Program-made: the position numbers and the translations under genes
Notes under the pieces: generated by a model
Databases searched by the model: none
What the model was told of the DNA's origin: nothing
The model's input: the letters and a program-made list of their open reading frames with translations, nothing else
Origin: Maridesulfovibrio sp.
GTDB taxonomy: Bacteria; Desulfobacterota; Desulfovibrionia; Desulfovibrionales; Desulfovibrionaceae
Reading direction: 5' to 3'
Length of the DNA stretch: 42,500 nt
Assembly (NCBI RefSeq): GCF_963666665.1
Contig: NZ_OY762999.1
Location: forward strand, 1-42,500
Part shown: positions 23,497-32,780 of the stretch, piece by piece
How positions within the stretch are numbered: position 1 is the first letter of the stretch
Layout of the letters: each line of letters begins with the position of its first letter

Positions 23497-24879
23497 TTAG
23501 CTTTCTTTTACAGGAACAGTGATTACAATTTTGAATCCGTCTTCACTATTTTCTGCCCGAATTTCTCCATTATGAATGCGCAAAATCCTCCGTGTCGCGG
23601 CAAGGCCCAGACCGGAACCGGGGATTTCCTGCCCCTTAAGGCGGTGGAAGGGATTGAATATTTCTTCCAGATCTTCTTCCGGGAGCGGGGCATGGGTATT
23701 GGTTACTGAAATACGCACTCCTGTCTTATCTCCGGATAAATGTATCACTACTTTTCCTCGAGACTCTGTGTATTTGAAGGCGTTGCCGAGAATATTATCC
23801 ATTACGATACCGATGCCGTTGCGGTTGCAATTGGAAAGTTTAACTTCAGCAAGTTCAGCTTGCACATTCAAATTGCTGCGTTCAGCAACGCATTGATATT
23901 GTTCAAGAAGGTCGGAAATAAGCTCCTTCAGGTTGACTGTCTCGGTCATGGCCGGAGTTTCATGCATTTCCAGTTTAGAAAATTCAATTATCTTGCCGAT
24001 GAGTTCGTCCATGTGGGTGATTTCCGACTGCATGCCGTCTATGAATGTATCGCAGCCGGAAGTGTTTCCTGTTTCAATACGTTCTTTCAGCATTTCCAGA
24101 GAGATGCGCATGCGGGCAAGCGGACTGCGCAGTTCGTGGGAGACATTGGCGGTCAGTTCCCGGCTGGATTTGACCATTTTGTCCAGCCCTTCGGCCATGT
24201 GGTTGAAGGCTTTGCCAAGCTCAGCCACTTCATCCTTTCCCTTGATCTCTACGCGCTGTTTAAGATCTCCGCTGCCCATTTTTGCAGCAGAAGCAGTGAG
24301 TTCTTTCAAAGGTCGAATCACGCGTCTTGCGACCGGGATAAGGAAAATGGCAGCGATAATAGTCAAAATTACCTGCGCCCGCAGGAACCAGCTTTCTTCA
24401 TCAAATTTGGGAATGGAGTGGTAAAGGTGGTAAGTGAAGGGGTAGCCCATAGGTAGTTTCCCTGTGTAGATACCGTATACACTTTTAATGCCTTCATTGC
24501 GCTTTTTATATACGTATGCGCCGTCAGCAGATTTTGCGGCATCCCCGGTTGTATAGTCGCTCATGTCCGGAATTATCGGGGTGGATGAAGCTACTATTTC
24601 TCCATATGGGCCGGTTATCCAGACATCCGCCTTTATTGATTTACTTAAAGTTTTGAGCAGGGGAGTTAGGATCTTTTTTTCATATTCAGGTGAAGTATGA
24701 GTTCCTCCCAGTTCCATCTCTGCAAGGTTTTTTACGGTGAAAAGTTGCCGTTCCATGTGCTGGACACGGGGGCTTTTTTCCCACGACATGTGCAGCAGGC
24801 CGAAGATGACTAGTTCGGAAACTACCAGCACCAGCATGAAGGAAAGAAATATTTTGAGGTAAGTACGGCTTATCTTCAT
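23497..24879 (-). CDS. Membrane sensor histidine kinase (CpxA/OmpR-type partner)
   Basis: A 460-residue sensor kinase that phosphorylates the neighbouring response regulator. It has a membrane helix at about residues 9-31, a periplasmic sensor to 165, a second helix at about 166-184, HAMP to about 240, the dimerisation/phosphoacceptor helix with His248 in NVSHELRSPLARM, and an HATPase domain (N box NILGNAFKYTES, F box IFNPFHRL, G2 box GSGLGLAATR). The usual D-x-G-x-G of the G1 box is replaced by TNTHAPLP, a variant like the Asn-Pro-Gly form of CusS-type kinases. The start overlaps the regulator's stop (TAATG). The layout resembles CpxA. Confidence 0.92.
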   Translation of the reverse strand: MKISRTYLKIFLSFMLVLVVSELVIFGLLHMSWEKSPRVQHMERQLFTVKNLAEMELGGTHTSPEYEKKILTPLLKTLSKSIKADVWITGPYGEIVASSTPIIPDMSDYTTGDAAKSADGAYVYKKRNEGIKSVYGIYTGKLPMGYPFTYHLYHSIPKFDEESWFLRAQVILTIIAAIFLIPVARRVIRPLKELTASAAKMGSGDLKQRVEIKGKDEVAELGKAFNHMAEGLDKMVKSSRELTANVSHELRSPLARMRISLEMLKERIETGNTSGCDTFIDGMQSEITHMDELIGKIIEFSKLEMHETPAMTETVNLKELISDLLEQYQCVAERSNLNVQAELAEVKLSNCNRNGIGIVMDNILGNAFKYTESRGKVVIHLSGDKTGVRISVTNTHAPLPEEDLEEIFNPFHRLKGQEIPGSGLGLAATRRILRIHNGEIRAENSEDGFKIVITVPVKES

Positions 24880-25580
24880 TATTCGCTCACAAACATGTAT
24901 CCGGTTCCCCAGACAGTTTTTATGCGCGATTCATGATCCGGGTAAGGCTTGAAAAGAGCGCGTAACTTACTGATATGCACGTCAATGCTGCGATCAAAGG
25001 CGTTGAAATCCTTACCCCAGACAGAGGTCATCAGGTCGTCTCTGGTCATGGGATGTCCCGGATTATCCATTAATGCCTTGAGCAGTTTGAATTCAGTGGA
25101 AGAGAGTTCAAGGGCATCTCCTTCAATTTCGAGTTTCTGGTGTGCCAGATGAAGAACAACCCCGGCCACATTGATCTGTCCTGAATTGGGGGTGCTGTTA
25201 TTTTTCGGTGCCTTTGCCCTGCGCAGTACAGCCTTGATGCGGGCCAGCAGCTCCCGGGGATTGAACGGTTTGGAAATATAATCGTCAGCACCCAGTTCAA
25301 GGCCGACAATGCGGTCGGTATCTTCTCCCTTGGCGGTAAGCATAATTACCGGGACATTTGAGTGGGGGCGCAGGTCGCGCAGCACTTCAAGGCCATCCTT
25401 GCCGGGCATCATGATGTCGAGGATTACGATTGCAGGTGAAGAATTTTTAACTTCTTCAATGATTCCCTCCCCGGAAGGAAGGGTGCTGACTTCATAACCG
25501 TATCCTTCAAGATACTGGGTCAGCAGTGCCCTGAGTTTGGCATCATCATCAACTATGAGTACGGGATATTGTTGTTCCAT
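24879..25580 (-). CDS. OmpR/CpxR-family response regulator
   Basis: A 233-residue DNA-binding response regulator. The receiver domain has the acidic pocket Asp11-Asp13, phosphoacceptor Asp55 in VILDIMMPG, the conserved Thr-Ala after IML and Lys104 in YISKPF. The winged-helix output domain ends RIKTVWGTGYMFV, as in OmpR/CpxR. It is the first gene of a regulator-kinase operon (possibly with the GNAT gene) and is transcribed away from the RND efflux genes. The shared intergenic region contains a perfect CpxR-type box, so autoregulation and control of the efflux operon are likely. Confidence 0.94.
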   Translation of the reverse strand: MEQQYPVLIVDDDAKLRALLTQYLEGYGYEVSTLPSGEGIIEEVKNSSPAIVILDIMMPGKDGLEVLRDLRPHSNVPVIMLTAKGEDTDRIVGLELGADDYISKPFNPRELLARIKAVLRRAKAPKNNSTPNSGQINVAGVVLHLAHQKLEIEGDALELSSTEFKLLKALMDNPGHPMTRDDLMTSVWGKDFNAFDRSIDVHISKLRALFKPYPDHESRIKTVWGTGYMFVSE

Positions 25581-25631
25581 ATTTTCAGGTTACCCGTGTC
25601 CGCCCGCAGGTGGAAGGGGATGGGGGATATT

Positions 25632-25646
25632 TTTACATTTGTTTAC
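25632..25646. promoter_or_regulatory. Perfect CpxR-type box (TTTAC-N5-TTTAC)
   Basis: TTTACATTTGTTTAC in the 145-bp gap between the divergently transcribed response regulator and efflux genes. Read on the other strand it is GTAAA-N5-GTAAA, the E. coli CpxR consensus. The second half-site extends to TTTACA and may double as a -35 element for the efflux operon. Confidence 0.6.
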
Positions 25647-25725
25647 AACTTTTAGCATCATACTAATACTCTTTTCCTTGCTTGGATGTATTAAAATGAA
25701 AAATGGAAAGCAATGGAGAAAATAT

Positions 25726-27222
25726 ATGTCCTCATTCAAGTTGAAATTAACAGCGATATGCATGCTGGCCCTTTTCGGGCTTTCAGCGTGTTCTCCGTTC
25801 AGGCCGGAGCCGCGTCCAAATCTTACTTTGGGTGTTCCTCCGCAATACGAACTATATTCAAGTGAACCGCGTGAATTGGGTAAATGGTGGGAGAGCTTTC
25901 ATAATGAAGAGCTTAACCGTCTGGTGGAAGAAGGCATCAATGCCAACTTCGATGTGCGGATAGCGTGGGCAAAGCTTCGCCAGTTGCGGGCTACAGCAGT
26001 TAAATCCCGGGCCGACCTTTATCCCAAGCTGGATGGTAAGGGAACCTACACGAATTCCCGCTCCGGCAATGACGGTACCGAAGGTTCCAAGGGGTCAACT
26101 TCCACTGACTCTCATAAATTAGGTCTGGCCGCATCATATGAATTAGATCTTTGGGGGAAAATTGAAGCCGAGGCTGCTTCCGGTGAGCTTGATTACCTTT
26201 CCTCCCGCGAAAATGTGAATTCCGCGGCAATGACGGTTGCATCCGAAGTTGTCAAACGCTGGCTGGAAATCCAGTTGCAGCGCAAGAAAAAAGCAATCTA
26301 TCAGAAACAGCTTGAAACCAACGAAACGTATCTTGAACTGATCGAACTCCGCTTCCGTAACTCCCTTTCCACAGCACTTGATGTATTTCAGCAGCGCGAG
26401 ACTGTCGCCCGGACCAAGGCCCTGATTCCCCCGGTGGAATCTCAGGAACAGTTAAAGCTGCACGAACTTGCCTACCTGTTGGGACGTCCAGCCGGGGCTA
26501 TTGATGTTGCCACCGCCGATTTTCCTGATCTTCCTAACCTTCCGGGGCTGGGTATTCCCCTTGACCTGCTTTCCATGCGCCCGGATGTGCGTGCTGCAGG
26601 TTTGAATCTGCAATCCTCAGACTGGGCTGTAAGTGCCGCAAGGGCCGACCGTTTGCCTTCCATGACTCTTTCGGCGGAAGCCATGCTTTCCAGTGCTCAG
26701 CTTGCCAATATTTTTTCCGGCTGGTTGACCACCCTGACTTCATCCATAACCGGACCGATTTTTGACGGCTACCAGCGCAAGGCTGAAGTTGAGCGCACTC
26801 GGGCTGTAGTTGATGAGCGTATGCTTAACTATAAGGACACAGTTTTCACCGCATTTAAGGAAGTGCAGGATTCGCTGGTGCAGGAAAAGTGGCAGCATGA
26901 ATACATTGAAGCCCGCAAAAACCAGCTTGAAGCAGCAAAGCTCAATCTCCAAGAAGCCGGCTCCCGGTATCTGCAGGGGCTTGAGGATTACCTTCCGGTG
27001 CTCAGTGCCTTGGTCAGCGTGCATGACCTTGAAATCAACATTGCTCAGGACGAGGCTGATCTGCTCAGCTATCGCGTGGGCCTGTACCGCGCGCTCGGCG
27101 GGACATGGACAAATACCCTTGAAGACGGAGCAGAGCTAAAACCGGAAGCAGATGACGAAGCTGCAGTTGCTGCCGCTGATAAACTTGAAAAACAATCCGT
27201 TCCTGCGCAGGAGGGAATTTAG
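25726..27222 (+). CDS. TolC-like outer-membrane efflux lipoprotein (NodT/OprM family)
   Basis: Outer-membrane channel of a tripartite efflux pump. The 498-residue protein starts with a lipoprotein signal whose lipobox is LSAC, with Cys22 as the lipid anchor. Two OEP repeats follow, recognisable from WWESFHNEELNRLVEEGI, AASYELDLWGKIEAEA, LLSMRPDVRAAGLNL and GPIFDGYQRKAEVERTR. ATG 25726 has GGAG seven bases upstream; an ATG at 25696 is possible, and the longer ORF to 25537 would run into the divergent regulator gene and is rejected. It is the first gene of the operon with the adaptor (2 bp gap) and RND pump. Confidence 0.93.
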   Translation: MSSFKLKLTAICMLALFGLSACSPFRPEPRPNLTLGVPPQYELYSSEPRELGKWWESFHNEELNRLVEEGINANFDVRIAWAKLRQLRATAVKSRADLYPKLDGKGTYTNSRSGNDGTEGSKGSTSTDSHKLGLAASYELDLWGKIEAEAASGELDYLSSRENVNSAAMTVASEVVKRWLEIQLQRKKKAIYQKQLETNETYLELIELRFRNSLSTALDVFQQRETVARTKALIPPVESQEQLKLHELAYLLGRPAGAIDVATADFPDLPNLPGLGIPLDLLSMRPDVRAAGLNLQSSDWAVSAARADRLPSMTLSAEAMLSSAQLANIFSGWLTTLTSSITGPIFDGYQRKAEVERTRAVVDERMLNYKDTVFTAFKEVQDSLVQEKWQHEYIEARKNQLEAAKLNLQEAGSRYLQGLEDYLPVLSALVSVHDLEINIAQDEADLLSYRVGLYRALGGTWTNTLEDGAELKPEADDEAAVAAADKLEKQSVPAQEGI

Positions 27223-27224
27223 AT

Positions 27225-28448
27225 ATGGCTAAGAAAATTTTTTATTACATCAAGCAGATCGGTCTTAAGGGAATCCTTCCTTTGTTCATTGTGGTCATGG
27301 CCGTGATCGGTGCCAAGGTTCTTCTCGCCACCAAGCCTGTGGCTAAGAAGAAAGCCCCGGTGGTCTCCGCACCGCTGGTTAACGTAAGTGTGCTGGAGGT
27401 TAATGATTTCAGGGTTTCGACCCCGGTTATGGGAACAGTTGAAGCCGCACGGGAAATTAATCTTGAACCGCAGGTTTCCGGTAAGGTCATATCTGTCAGT
27501 GATGCTTTTATTCCCGGTGGATATTTTGAAAAAGGTGCGGAAGTCCTGCGCATAGACCCTCTTGATTATGAATTGGCAGTCAAGCAGCAGGAAGCTGTGG
27601 TCACTGAGGCTGAATACAATCTCAAGCTCGAAAGCGGGCAACAGCGTGTGGCCGGACGTGAATGGAAACTGCTTAAAAAATCTTCAGGCGGAACCATGCA
27701 GGAAGCTGAGCTGGCTCTGCGTAAACCCCATCTGCAAAAGGCTCAGGCTGATCTAACTTCGGCTCAGGCAAAACTTAAGCAGGCCCGTATCGATCTTGCC
27801 CGTACCCGCGTAACAGCGCCTTTCTCCTGTATGATTGTCAGCAAGAGTGCTGACCTTGGAGCTCACCTCAGTCTTAGCGAAACCATTGCTTCAGTCGTAG
27901 GTACTGATGAATTCTGGGTTATTGTGTCCGTTCCCGTGGACCGTCTGGGAAGCATTGATATCCCCTCGGCGGAAAACGGCTTCAAAGGTTCCAAGGCCCG
28001 TGTTCGCATGGGCAGCGGCAAGAATGCCGTGGAGCGGGAAGGGGAAGTCCTTCGTCTCCTGCCTTCTTTGGAATCCAAGGGACGCATGGCCCGGATAATT
28101 GTTTCCGTGAAAGATCCTTTAAATTTGAAAGGCGGTGAAGTTCGGCCTCTGTTGCTGGGTAGTTACGTGAACGTTTACATTGATTCCGGCATGCTGGAAA
28201 AAGTTATTGCCATTCCGAGGACCGCTTTCCGTGACAACAACACTATCTGGGTAATGAACGAAGACGGCCTGCTTGATATCAGGACCGTTGACCCGATTTG
28301 GCGCGATCAGGATTACGTCTATCTTGATACTGGAGTGTCCGGCGGTGAAAAGCTTGTTGTTACCGATATCTCCGCTCCGCTGCAGAATATGAAACTGCGC
28401 GAGAATGGTTCCGGTTCCATGAAAAAGAAGGTGGATAGCAATGGCTGA
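27225..28448 (+). CDS. RND efflux periplasmic adaptor (HlyD/AcrA family)
   Basis: Membrane-fusion protein that joins the inner-membrane pump to the outer-membrane channel. The 407 residues include an N-terminal membrane anchor at about 15-36, a lipoyl-like hairpin (INLEPQVSGKVISV, then the VTAPFSCMIV return strand), a coiled-coil region of about residues 105-195 rich in Gln, Ala and Glu, and beta-barrel and membrane-proximal domains. There is no lipobox, so it is anchored by the uncleaved helix. It starts behind AGGAGGG and overlaps the RND gene by 8 bp. Confidence 0.93.
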   Translation: MAKKIFYYIKQIGLKGILPLFIVVMAVIGAKVLLATKPVAKKKAPVVSAPLVNVSVLEVNDFRVSTPVMGTVEAAREINLEPQVSGKVISVSDAFIPGGYFEKGAEVLRIDPLDYELAVKQQEAVVTEAEYNLKLESGQQRVAGREWKLLKKSSGGTMQEAELALRKPHLQKAQADLTSAQAKLKQARIDLARTRVTAPFSCMIVSKSADLGAHLSLSETIASVVGTDEFWVIVSVPVDRLGSIDIPSAENGFKGSKARVRMGSGKNAVEREGEVLRLLPSLESKGRMARIIVSVKDPLNLKGGEVRPLLLGSYVNVYIDSGMLEKVIAIPRTAFRDNNTIWVMNEDGLLDIRTVDPIWRDQDYVYLDTGVSGGEKLVVTDISAPLQNMKLRENGSGSMKKKVDSNG

Positions 28449-31400
28449 GCAAAATAAAAAAACAGGCCCTATTGCATGGATGGCCGGGAACCCGGTAGCC
28501 TCCAACCTGCTGATGATTATCCTGCTGGTCGGCGGCTTGGTTATGGGCTTCAATATCAAGCAGGAGATTTTCCCTGAATTCACAATGGATACGGTTACCG
28601 TGCAGGTCAGCTACAGCGGAGCCAGCCCCGAAGAAGTGGAACAGGGAATCGTTCTGGCTGTTGAAGAAGCAATTATCGGCCTTGACGGGGTCAAGGAGGT
28701 TTCCAGTACCGCTGCAGAAGGCAGTGCATCAATTGTAGCAGAAGCCATTGAAGGTTATGATCTGCAAAAGCTCAGTCAGGATATCAAGAGTGAAGTGGAC
28801 CGAATCACTTCCTTTCCGGAGGAAGCCGAGGATCCGGTTATCAGCGTTGTTTCGCGACAGCGCGGGGTTCTTTCGCTCATGGTATACGGAGATACGGATG
28901 AACTTTCCTTGCGCAAGGTTGCCGAGCGCCTGCGTGAAGAACTGATCGGTGATCCCGGGATTACTCAGGTGGAGCTTGCTGAAGTCAGTGGATTGCAGAT
29001 TAGCATTGAGATTCCGCAGGAGAAACTTCGGGCTTATGGTCTGACCCTCTCTGATGTAGCGGATTCCCTTGCCAAGACATCAGTAGAGCTTCCCGGCGGC
29101 GGCATTAAGACCGAGGGCGGTGAAATCCTCGTCCGGTTCAAGGAACGCCGTGATTATGCCCGTGAATTTGCGCGGGTTCCCATTGTCACCGGAGATGACG
29201 GTACTCAGGTTTTGTTGGAAGACATTGCCGAGGTTAAAGAGGATTTTCAGAACGATGACATCGTAACCACATTTGACGGTAAGCCTGCGGTGCGTGTTGA
29301 GGTTTACCGCATCGGCGACCAGACCCCCATCGGGGTCTCTGATGCGGTGCATGAGCAGCTTGAAGCATTTAACCAGAGTCTGCCTGCCGGTGTGCATGTG
29401 GCAGTGCGTAACGACAGCTCTGATATTTACCGCCAGCGCATGGACCTTCTTTTACGCAACGCCTACATGGGTCTTGGGCTGGTCTTTGTCTTTCTTGCTT
29501 TATTTCTTGAACCTCGTCTGGCTTTCTGGGTTTCCATGGGGATTCCCATTTCTTTTCTGGGCGGCATGCTGATCCTTTCGCCGGCCGGAGCCAGCATCAA
29601 CATGATTTCCATGTTCGCTTTCATTATTTCACTCGGTATTGTTGTGGATGATGCCATTGTTGTAGGTGAAAACGTTTATACCATGCGCCAGCAGGGCATG
29701 AACTGGATTGAAGCGGCTTGTGAAGGGGCCAAGCAGATTGCCATGCCGGTTACCTTCAGTGTTCTTACCAACATTGTCGCCTTTATGCCCATGTTTTTCG
29801 TGCCCGGAGTCATGGGGAAAATCTTTAAGGTTATCCCGCTGGTTGTCTGCAGTGTCTTTTTTATTTCACTGGTAGAGTCCCTTTTTGTTCTTCCCGCCCA
29901 TCTTGGGCATGGCAGCGAGCGTAAGCCGGGTAAGATCATGGGGGCCATTCTTCATTATCAGCAGATGATTTCCCATGGTTTGCTCCGTTTTGTGCATAAG
30001 GTCTACAGGCCTTTTCTGGATCGTGCGGTTACTCTTCGTTACCTTACCGTAGCCCTTGGGGCAGCATGTTTGATTCTTTCCTTCGCTTATATCAAGAGCG
30101 GCAGGTTGGGATTCACCATGTTTCCGAAGATTGAATCCGACTATGCCTACCTGACAATTGACCTGCCCTACGGCACAGCCAAGGAAGTTACCCAGAAGGT
30201 ATTGGATAAGGCCGTTCTTGCCGCTGAAAAGGTGGCTGAGGAAAATGGCGGGGATCAGCTGGTTGGAGGTATTTATGCTAAAATCGGCGGTGCCGGCAGG
30301 CGGAGCACCAGCGGCAGTCATGTGCTCAAGGTGCAGGTCTTCCTGACCGATGCCGACACAAGGCCTATTCATACTGATGAATTTGTTAACCAGTGGCGGA
30401 GAAATTTGGGCCCTATACCCGGAGCTGAGTCGGTCCTCTTTGAGTCTGACCGCGGAGGTCCCGGTTCCGGAAGTTCTCTTGAAATCGAGTTGAGCCATAG
30501 TGATATTGAAGTGCTCAAAAAGGCTTCAGCTGATCTCGCACAGGCATTGAGTGAGTATCCCAAGGTTAAGGATATTGATTCCGGTTTTTCACCGGGCAAA
30601 AGACAGCTGGACTTTGAACTCCTGCCCGCAGGACGAAGCCTGGGTTTGACTTCCCGCAATGTAGCCAATCAGATTCGTGCTTCCTATTATGGGGCCGAGG
30701 TCCTGCGGCAGCAGCGTGGCCGAAATGAAATCAAGGTTATGGTCCGGCTGCCTGAAAAGGAACGTGCTTCCAAATATGATTTTGAAGAGTTGATGATCCG
30801 TACTCCCGACGGAATTGATGTTCCTTTGCGCGAGGTTGTAAAAATCAAGGACGGCAGGGCTTACACCTCTATTGACCGCCGTAACGGAAGGCGGGTCATT
30901 TCGGTAGAGGCTGACGTTAATCCGCGTAAGGAAACTTCGCAGGTTCTGGCTGATGTTGTAGCTAATGTCATTCCGCAGCTGAAGGCTGATTATCCCGGAT
31001 TGGGATATTCCCTTGAAGGCAAGCAGGCTGATATGCAGGAAAGTACAGAGAGCCTGATCTCCGGCCTGCTTATGGCCATGATGGTGATTTATGCTCTGCT
31101 GGCGATTCCTTTCCGCAGCTACTTCCAGCCGCTGATTGTCATGCTCTGTATTCCTTTCGGCATTGTCGGCGCTGTTATCGGGCATGCCCTGCTGGGCTAC
31201 AGTTTGAGCCTCATGAGCCTGTTCGGTATCGTGGCTTTGAGCGGGGTTGTAGTCAACGATTCGCTGGTCTTCATTGATTACGTTAACATTCAGCGGCGGA
31301 AAGGGCATTGCGCTTATGATGCGGTACTGGAGGCGGGGACCGCCCGTTTTAGGCCCATCATGCTGACCACCCTGACCACCTTCGGCGGACTGGCGCCCAT

Positions 31401-31641
31401 GATTCTTGAAACTTCTAGGCAGGCCAAGTTTCTGATTCCCATGGCTGTATCATTGGGCTTCGGTATTCTTTTCGCTACCGGTATTACCCTGCTGCTGGTT
31501 CCGGCATTTTATCTGATTTTTGAGGATGCCCGGTTGTTTATCCGCAAGGTATTACGCCGGACTGATGAGGATTTGCGTGCTGACGGAGTCACCGAGCACT
31601 ATCCGGTTACAAAATGTGAGCATAAGCCTGAAGATTATTGA
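28441..31641 (+). CDS. RND-family multidrug/solute efflux pump (AcrB-like, HAE-1)
   Basis: Inner-membrane proton-driven exporter, 1066 residues. It has the usual architecture: helix 1 near residues 18-38, a large periplasmic porter loop, helices 2-6 (from about 338), a second periplasmic loop, and a C-terminal helix bundle. The proton-relay aspartate pair in helix 4 is present in ISLGIVVDDAIVVGEN. The VSYSGASPEEVEQGI stretch after helix 1 and the repeated GGL-type motif near the C terminus are family marks. At 1066 it is slightly longer than AcrB (about 1050). The substrate is not predictable; the absence of CzcA-type metal motifs argues for a drug or solute pump. Confidence 0.94.
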   Translation: MAEQNKKTGPIAWMAGNPVASNLLMIILLVGGLVMGFNIKQEIFPEFTMDTVTVQVSYSGASPEEVEQGIVLAVEEAIIGLDGVKEVSSTAAEGSASIVAEAIEGYDLQKLSQDIKSEVDRITSFPEEAEDPVISVVSRQRGVLSLMVYGDTDELSLRKVAERLREELIGDPGITQVELAEVSGLQISIEIPQEKLRAYGLTLSDVADSLAKTSVELPGGGIKTEGGEILVRFKERRDYAREFARVPIVTGDDGTQVLLEDIAEVKEDFQNDDIVTTFDGKPAVRVEVYRIGDQTPIGVSDAVHEQLEAFNQSLPAGVHVAVRNDSSDIYRQRMDLLLRNAYMGLGLVFVFLALFLEPRLAFWVSMGIPISFLGGMLILSPAGASINMISMFAFIISLGIVVDDAIVVGENVYTMRQQGMNWIEAACEGAKQIAMPVTFSVLTNIVAFMPMFFVPGVMGKIFKVIPLVVCSVFFISLVESLFVLPAHLGHGSERKPGKIMGAILHYQQMISHGLLRFVHKVYRPFLDRAVTLRYLTVALGAACLILSFAYIKSGRLGFTMFPKIESDYAYLTIDLPYGTAKEVTQKVLDKAVLAAEKVAEENGGDQLVGGIYAKIGGAGRRSTSGSHVLKVQVFLTDADTRPIHTDEFVNQWRRNLGPIPGAESVLFESDRGGPGSGSSLEIELSHSDIEVLKKASADLAQALSEYPKVKDIDSGFSPGKRQLDFELLPAGRSLGLTSRNVANQIRASYYGAEVLRQQRGRNEIKVMVRLPEKERASKYDFEELMIRTPDGIDVPLREVVKIKDGRAYTSIDRRNGRRVISVEADVNPRKETSQVLADVVANVIPQLKADYPGLGYSLEGKQADMQESTESLISGLLMAMMVIYALLAIPFRSYFQPLIVMLCIPFGIVGAVIGHALLGYSLSLMSLFGIVALSGVVVNDSLVFIDYVNIQRRKGHCAYDAVLEAGTARFRPIMLTTLTTFGGLAPMILETSRQAKFLIPMAVSLGFGILFATGITLLLVPAFYLIFEDARLFIRKVLRRTDEDLRADGVTEHYPVTKCEHKPEDY

Positions 31642-31643
31642 TT

Positions 31644-31681
31644 AAAAATCCCGCCCAGATAAAATTGGGCGGGATTTTTTT
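31644..31681 (+). terminator. Terminator of the RND efflux operon
   Basis: Perfect stem, AAAAATCCCGCCCA with TGGGCGGGATTTTT, around an 8-nt loop, followed by seven T. It lies directly after the RND stop and also faces the converging HD-GYP-like gene, which it could serve through its A-run. Confidence 0.93.
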
Positions 31682-31714
31682 GGGAGTACATAAATTACTG
31701 TTCTTAATCCGGTC

Positions 31715-32707
31715 TTAATCACGATAGGTTACTTTTTCCAAGGCGTAGATAATATTCGGATCGTATTGCGTGGATTCACTGTACAGGATTTTTAACGCAG
31801 TCACTGTGGGCATGCTTTTCTTGCCCGGCCGGCCCATGGTCATTGCCACGTATGAATCCACCGCCCCGCAGAGTTTGCCGAGCCACGAAAGGCTTTCGTT
31901 GGTAACTCCTCTGGGGTAACCGGAACCGTCCATCCTTTCGTGATGTTCAAGAATTGCACGCAAGGAAGTCTTGCTCAGACTGCTGGTCAAGCTCAGAACT
32001 TCCACTGAGCCGATCGGGTGCTGGCGGATACGTTTCTGTTCATCCAGCGAAAGGCAAAACTCTTTTCCGAGCACAAATTCAGGCAGGCTGGACATGCCTA
32101 TATCGCAGAGAAAAAGAGCGAAGAGCGCATCAATGAAAATTTTAACATCCGGCTTTACTTCGCGGGCATGCAGCAGGACTGCCGCGCCGATTACACCGTT
32201 GGAAAGTGCTTTGTTAACCAGCGAATGCTGGGGATCAAGCATGGGGATCATAAGCCAAAGTAAATCCGGCTTTTCGTGAAGCAGCTCTCCTACAGCGTTC
32301 AGTGTGTTGCTGAATTCCTTGAAATTCAATTTTATGGAGTCGGTATAAATTTTTTCAGCACTTCTTTTCAGCCCATCCAAAAGCAGGCTTGCCAGTTCAT
32401 GTTCCGGGATGGAATGGGAAATGTCATCGATAACTGTAGGCAAATGGTGCATGAAAATAGGTTTGCACGTGCCTATGTCCGTGAATTTAATAAATATGAG
32501 CCCTCGTTGGCAATCCTCTGAAATGGCTTGCTTGTCAGCGGAGATGATGGGCTTGCCGGGGATTGTAATGGGCGTGAATCTTCCATTGGATGAATTCATC
32601 CTGTACAGGCTGAAAGGAAGATTGTTTTTAGGAAGTATTTTAAAGACAGCTTCCGTAATGGAACAGAAGCTCTCTTCGATTAACTTGGAGTCATTCATAG
32701 CATTCAT
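31715..32707 (-). CDS. Degenerate HD-GYP domain protein
   Basis: A 330-residue cytoplasmic protein whose C-terminal half (about residues 165-325) is a HD-GYP domain. Kept are QHPIGSVEVL, HHERMDGSGYPRG (the GYP motif), and the VDSYVAMT aspartate. Lost are the first metal-ligand His, and the His of the HD pair, which reads CDIGMSSLPE instead of HDIGK. A catalytically weak or inactive c-di-GMP sensor is therefore more likely than an active phosphodiesterase. The N-terminal 160 residues show no domain I recognise. ATG 32707 has GAGGTGG upstream; an ATG at 32698 is an alternative. It is divergent from the acyl-CoA synthetase gene. Confidence 0.82.
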   Translation of the reverse strand: MNAMNDSKLIEESFCSITEAVFKILPKNNLPFSLYRMNSSNGRFTPITIPGKPIISADKQAISEDCQRGLIFIKFTDIGTCKPIFMHHLPTVIDDISHSIPEHELASLLLDGLKRSAEKIYTDSIKLNFKEFSNTLNAVGELLHEKPDLLWLMIPMLDPQHSLVNKALSNGVIGAAVLLHAREVKPDVKIFIDALFALFLCDIGMSSLPEFVLGKEFCLSLDEQKRIRQHPIGSVEVLSLTSSLSKTSLRAILEHHERMDGSGYPRGVTNESLSWLGKLCGAVDSYVAMTMGRPGKKSMPTVTALKILYSESTQYDPNIIYALEKVTYRD

Positions 32708-32780
32708 AGCTGACCCACCTCAAAATGACAGCATTGATAAATCATTAATGCAAAATAGTTTTAAATTCCGACCTTCTGAT

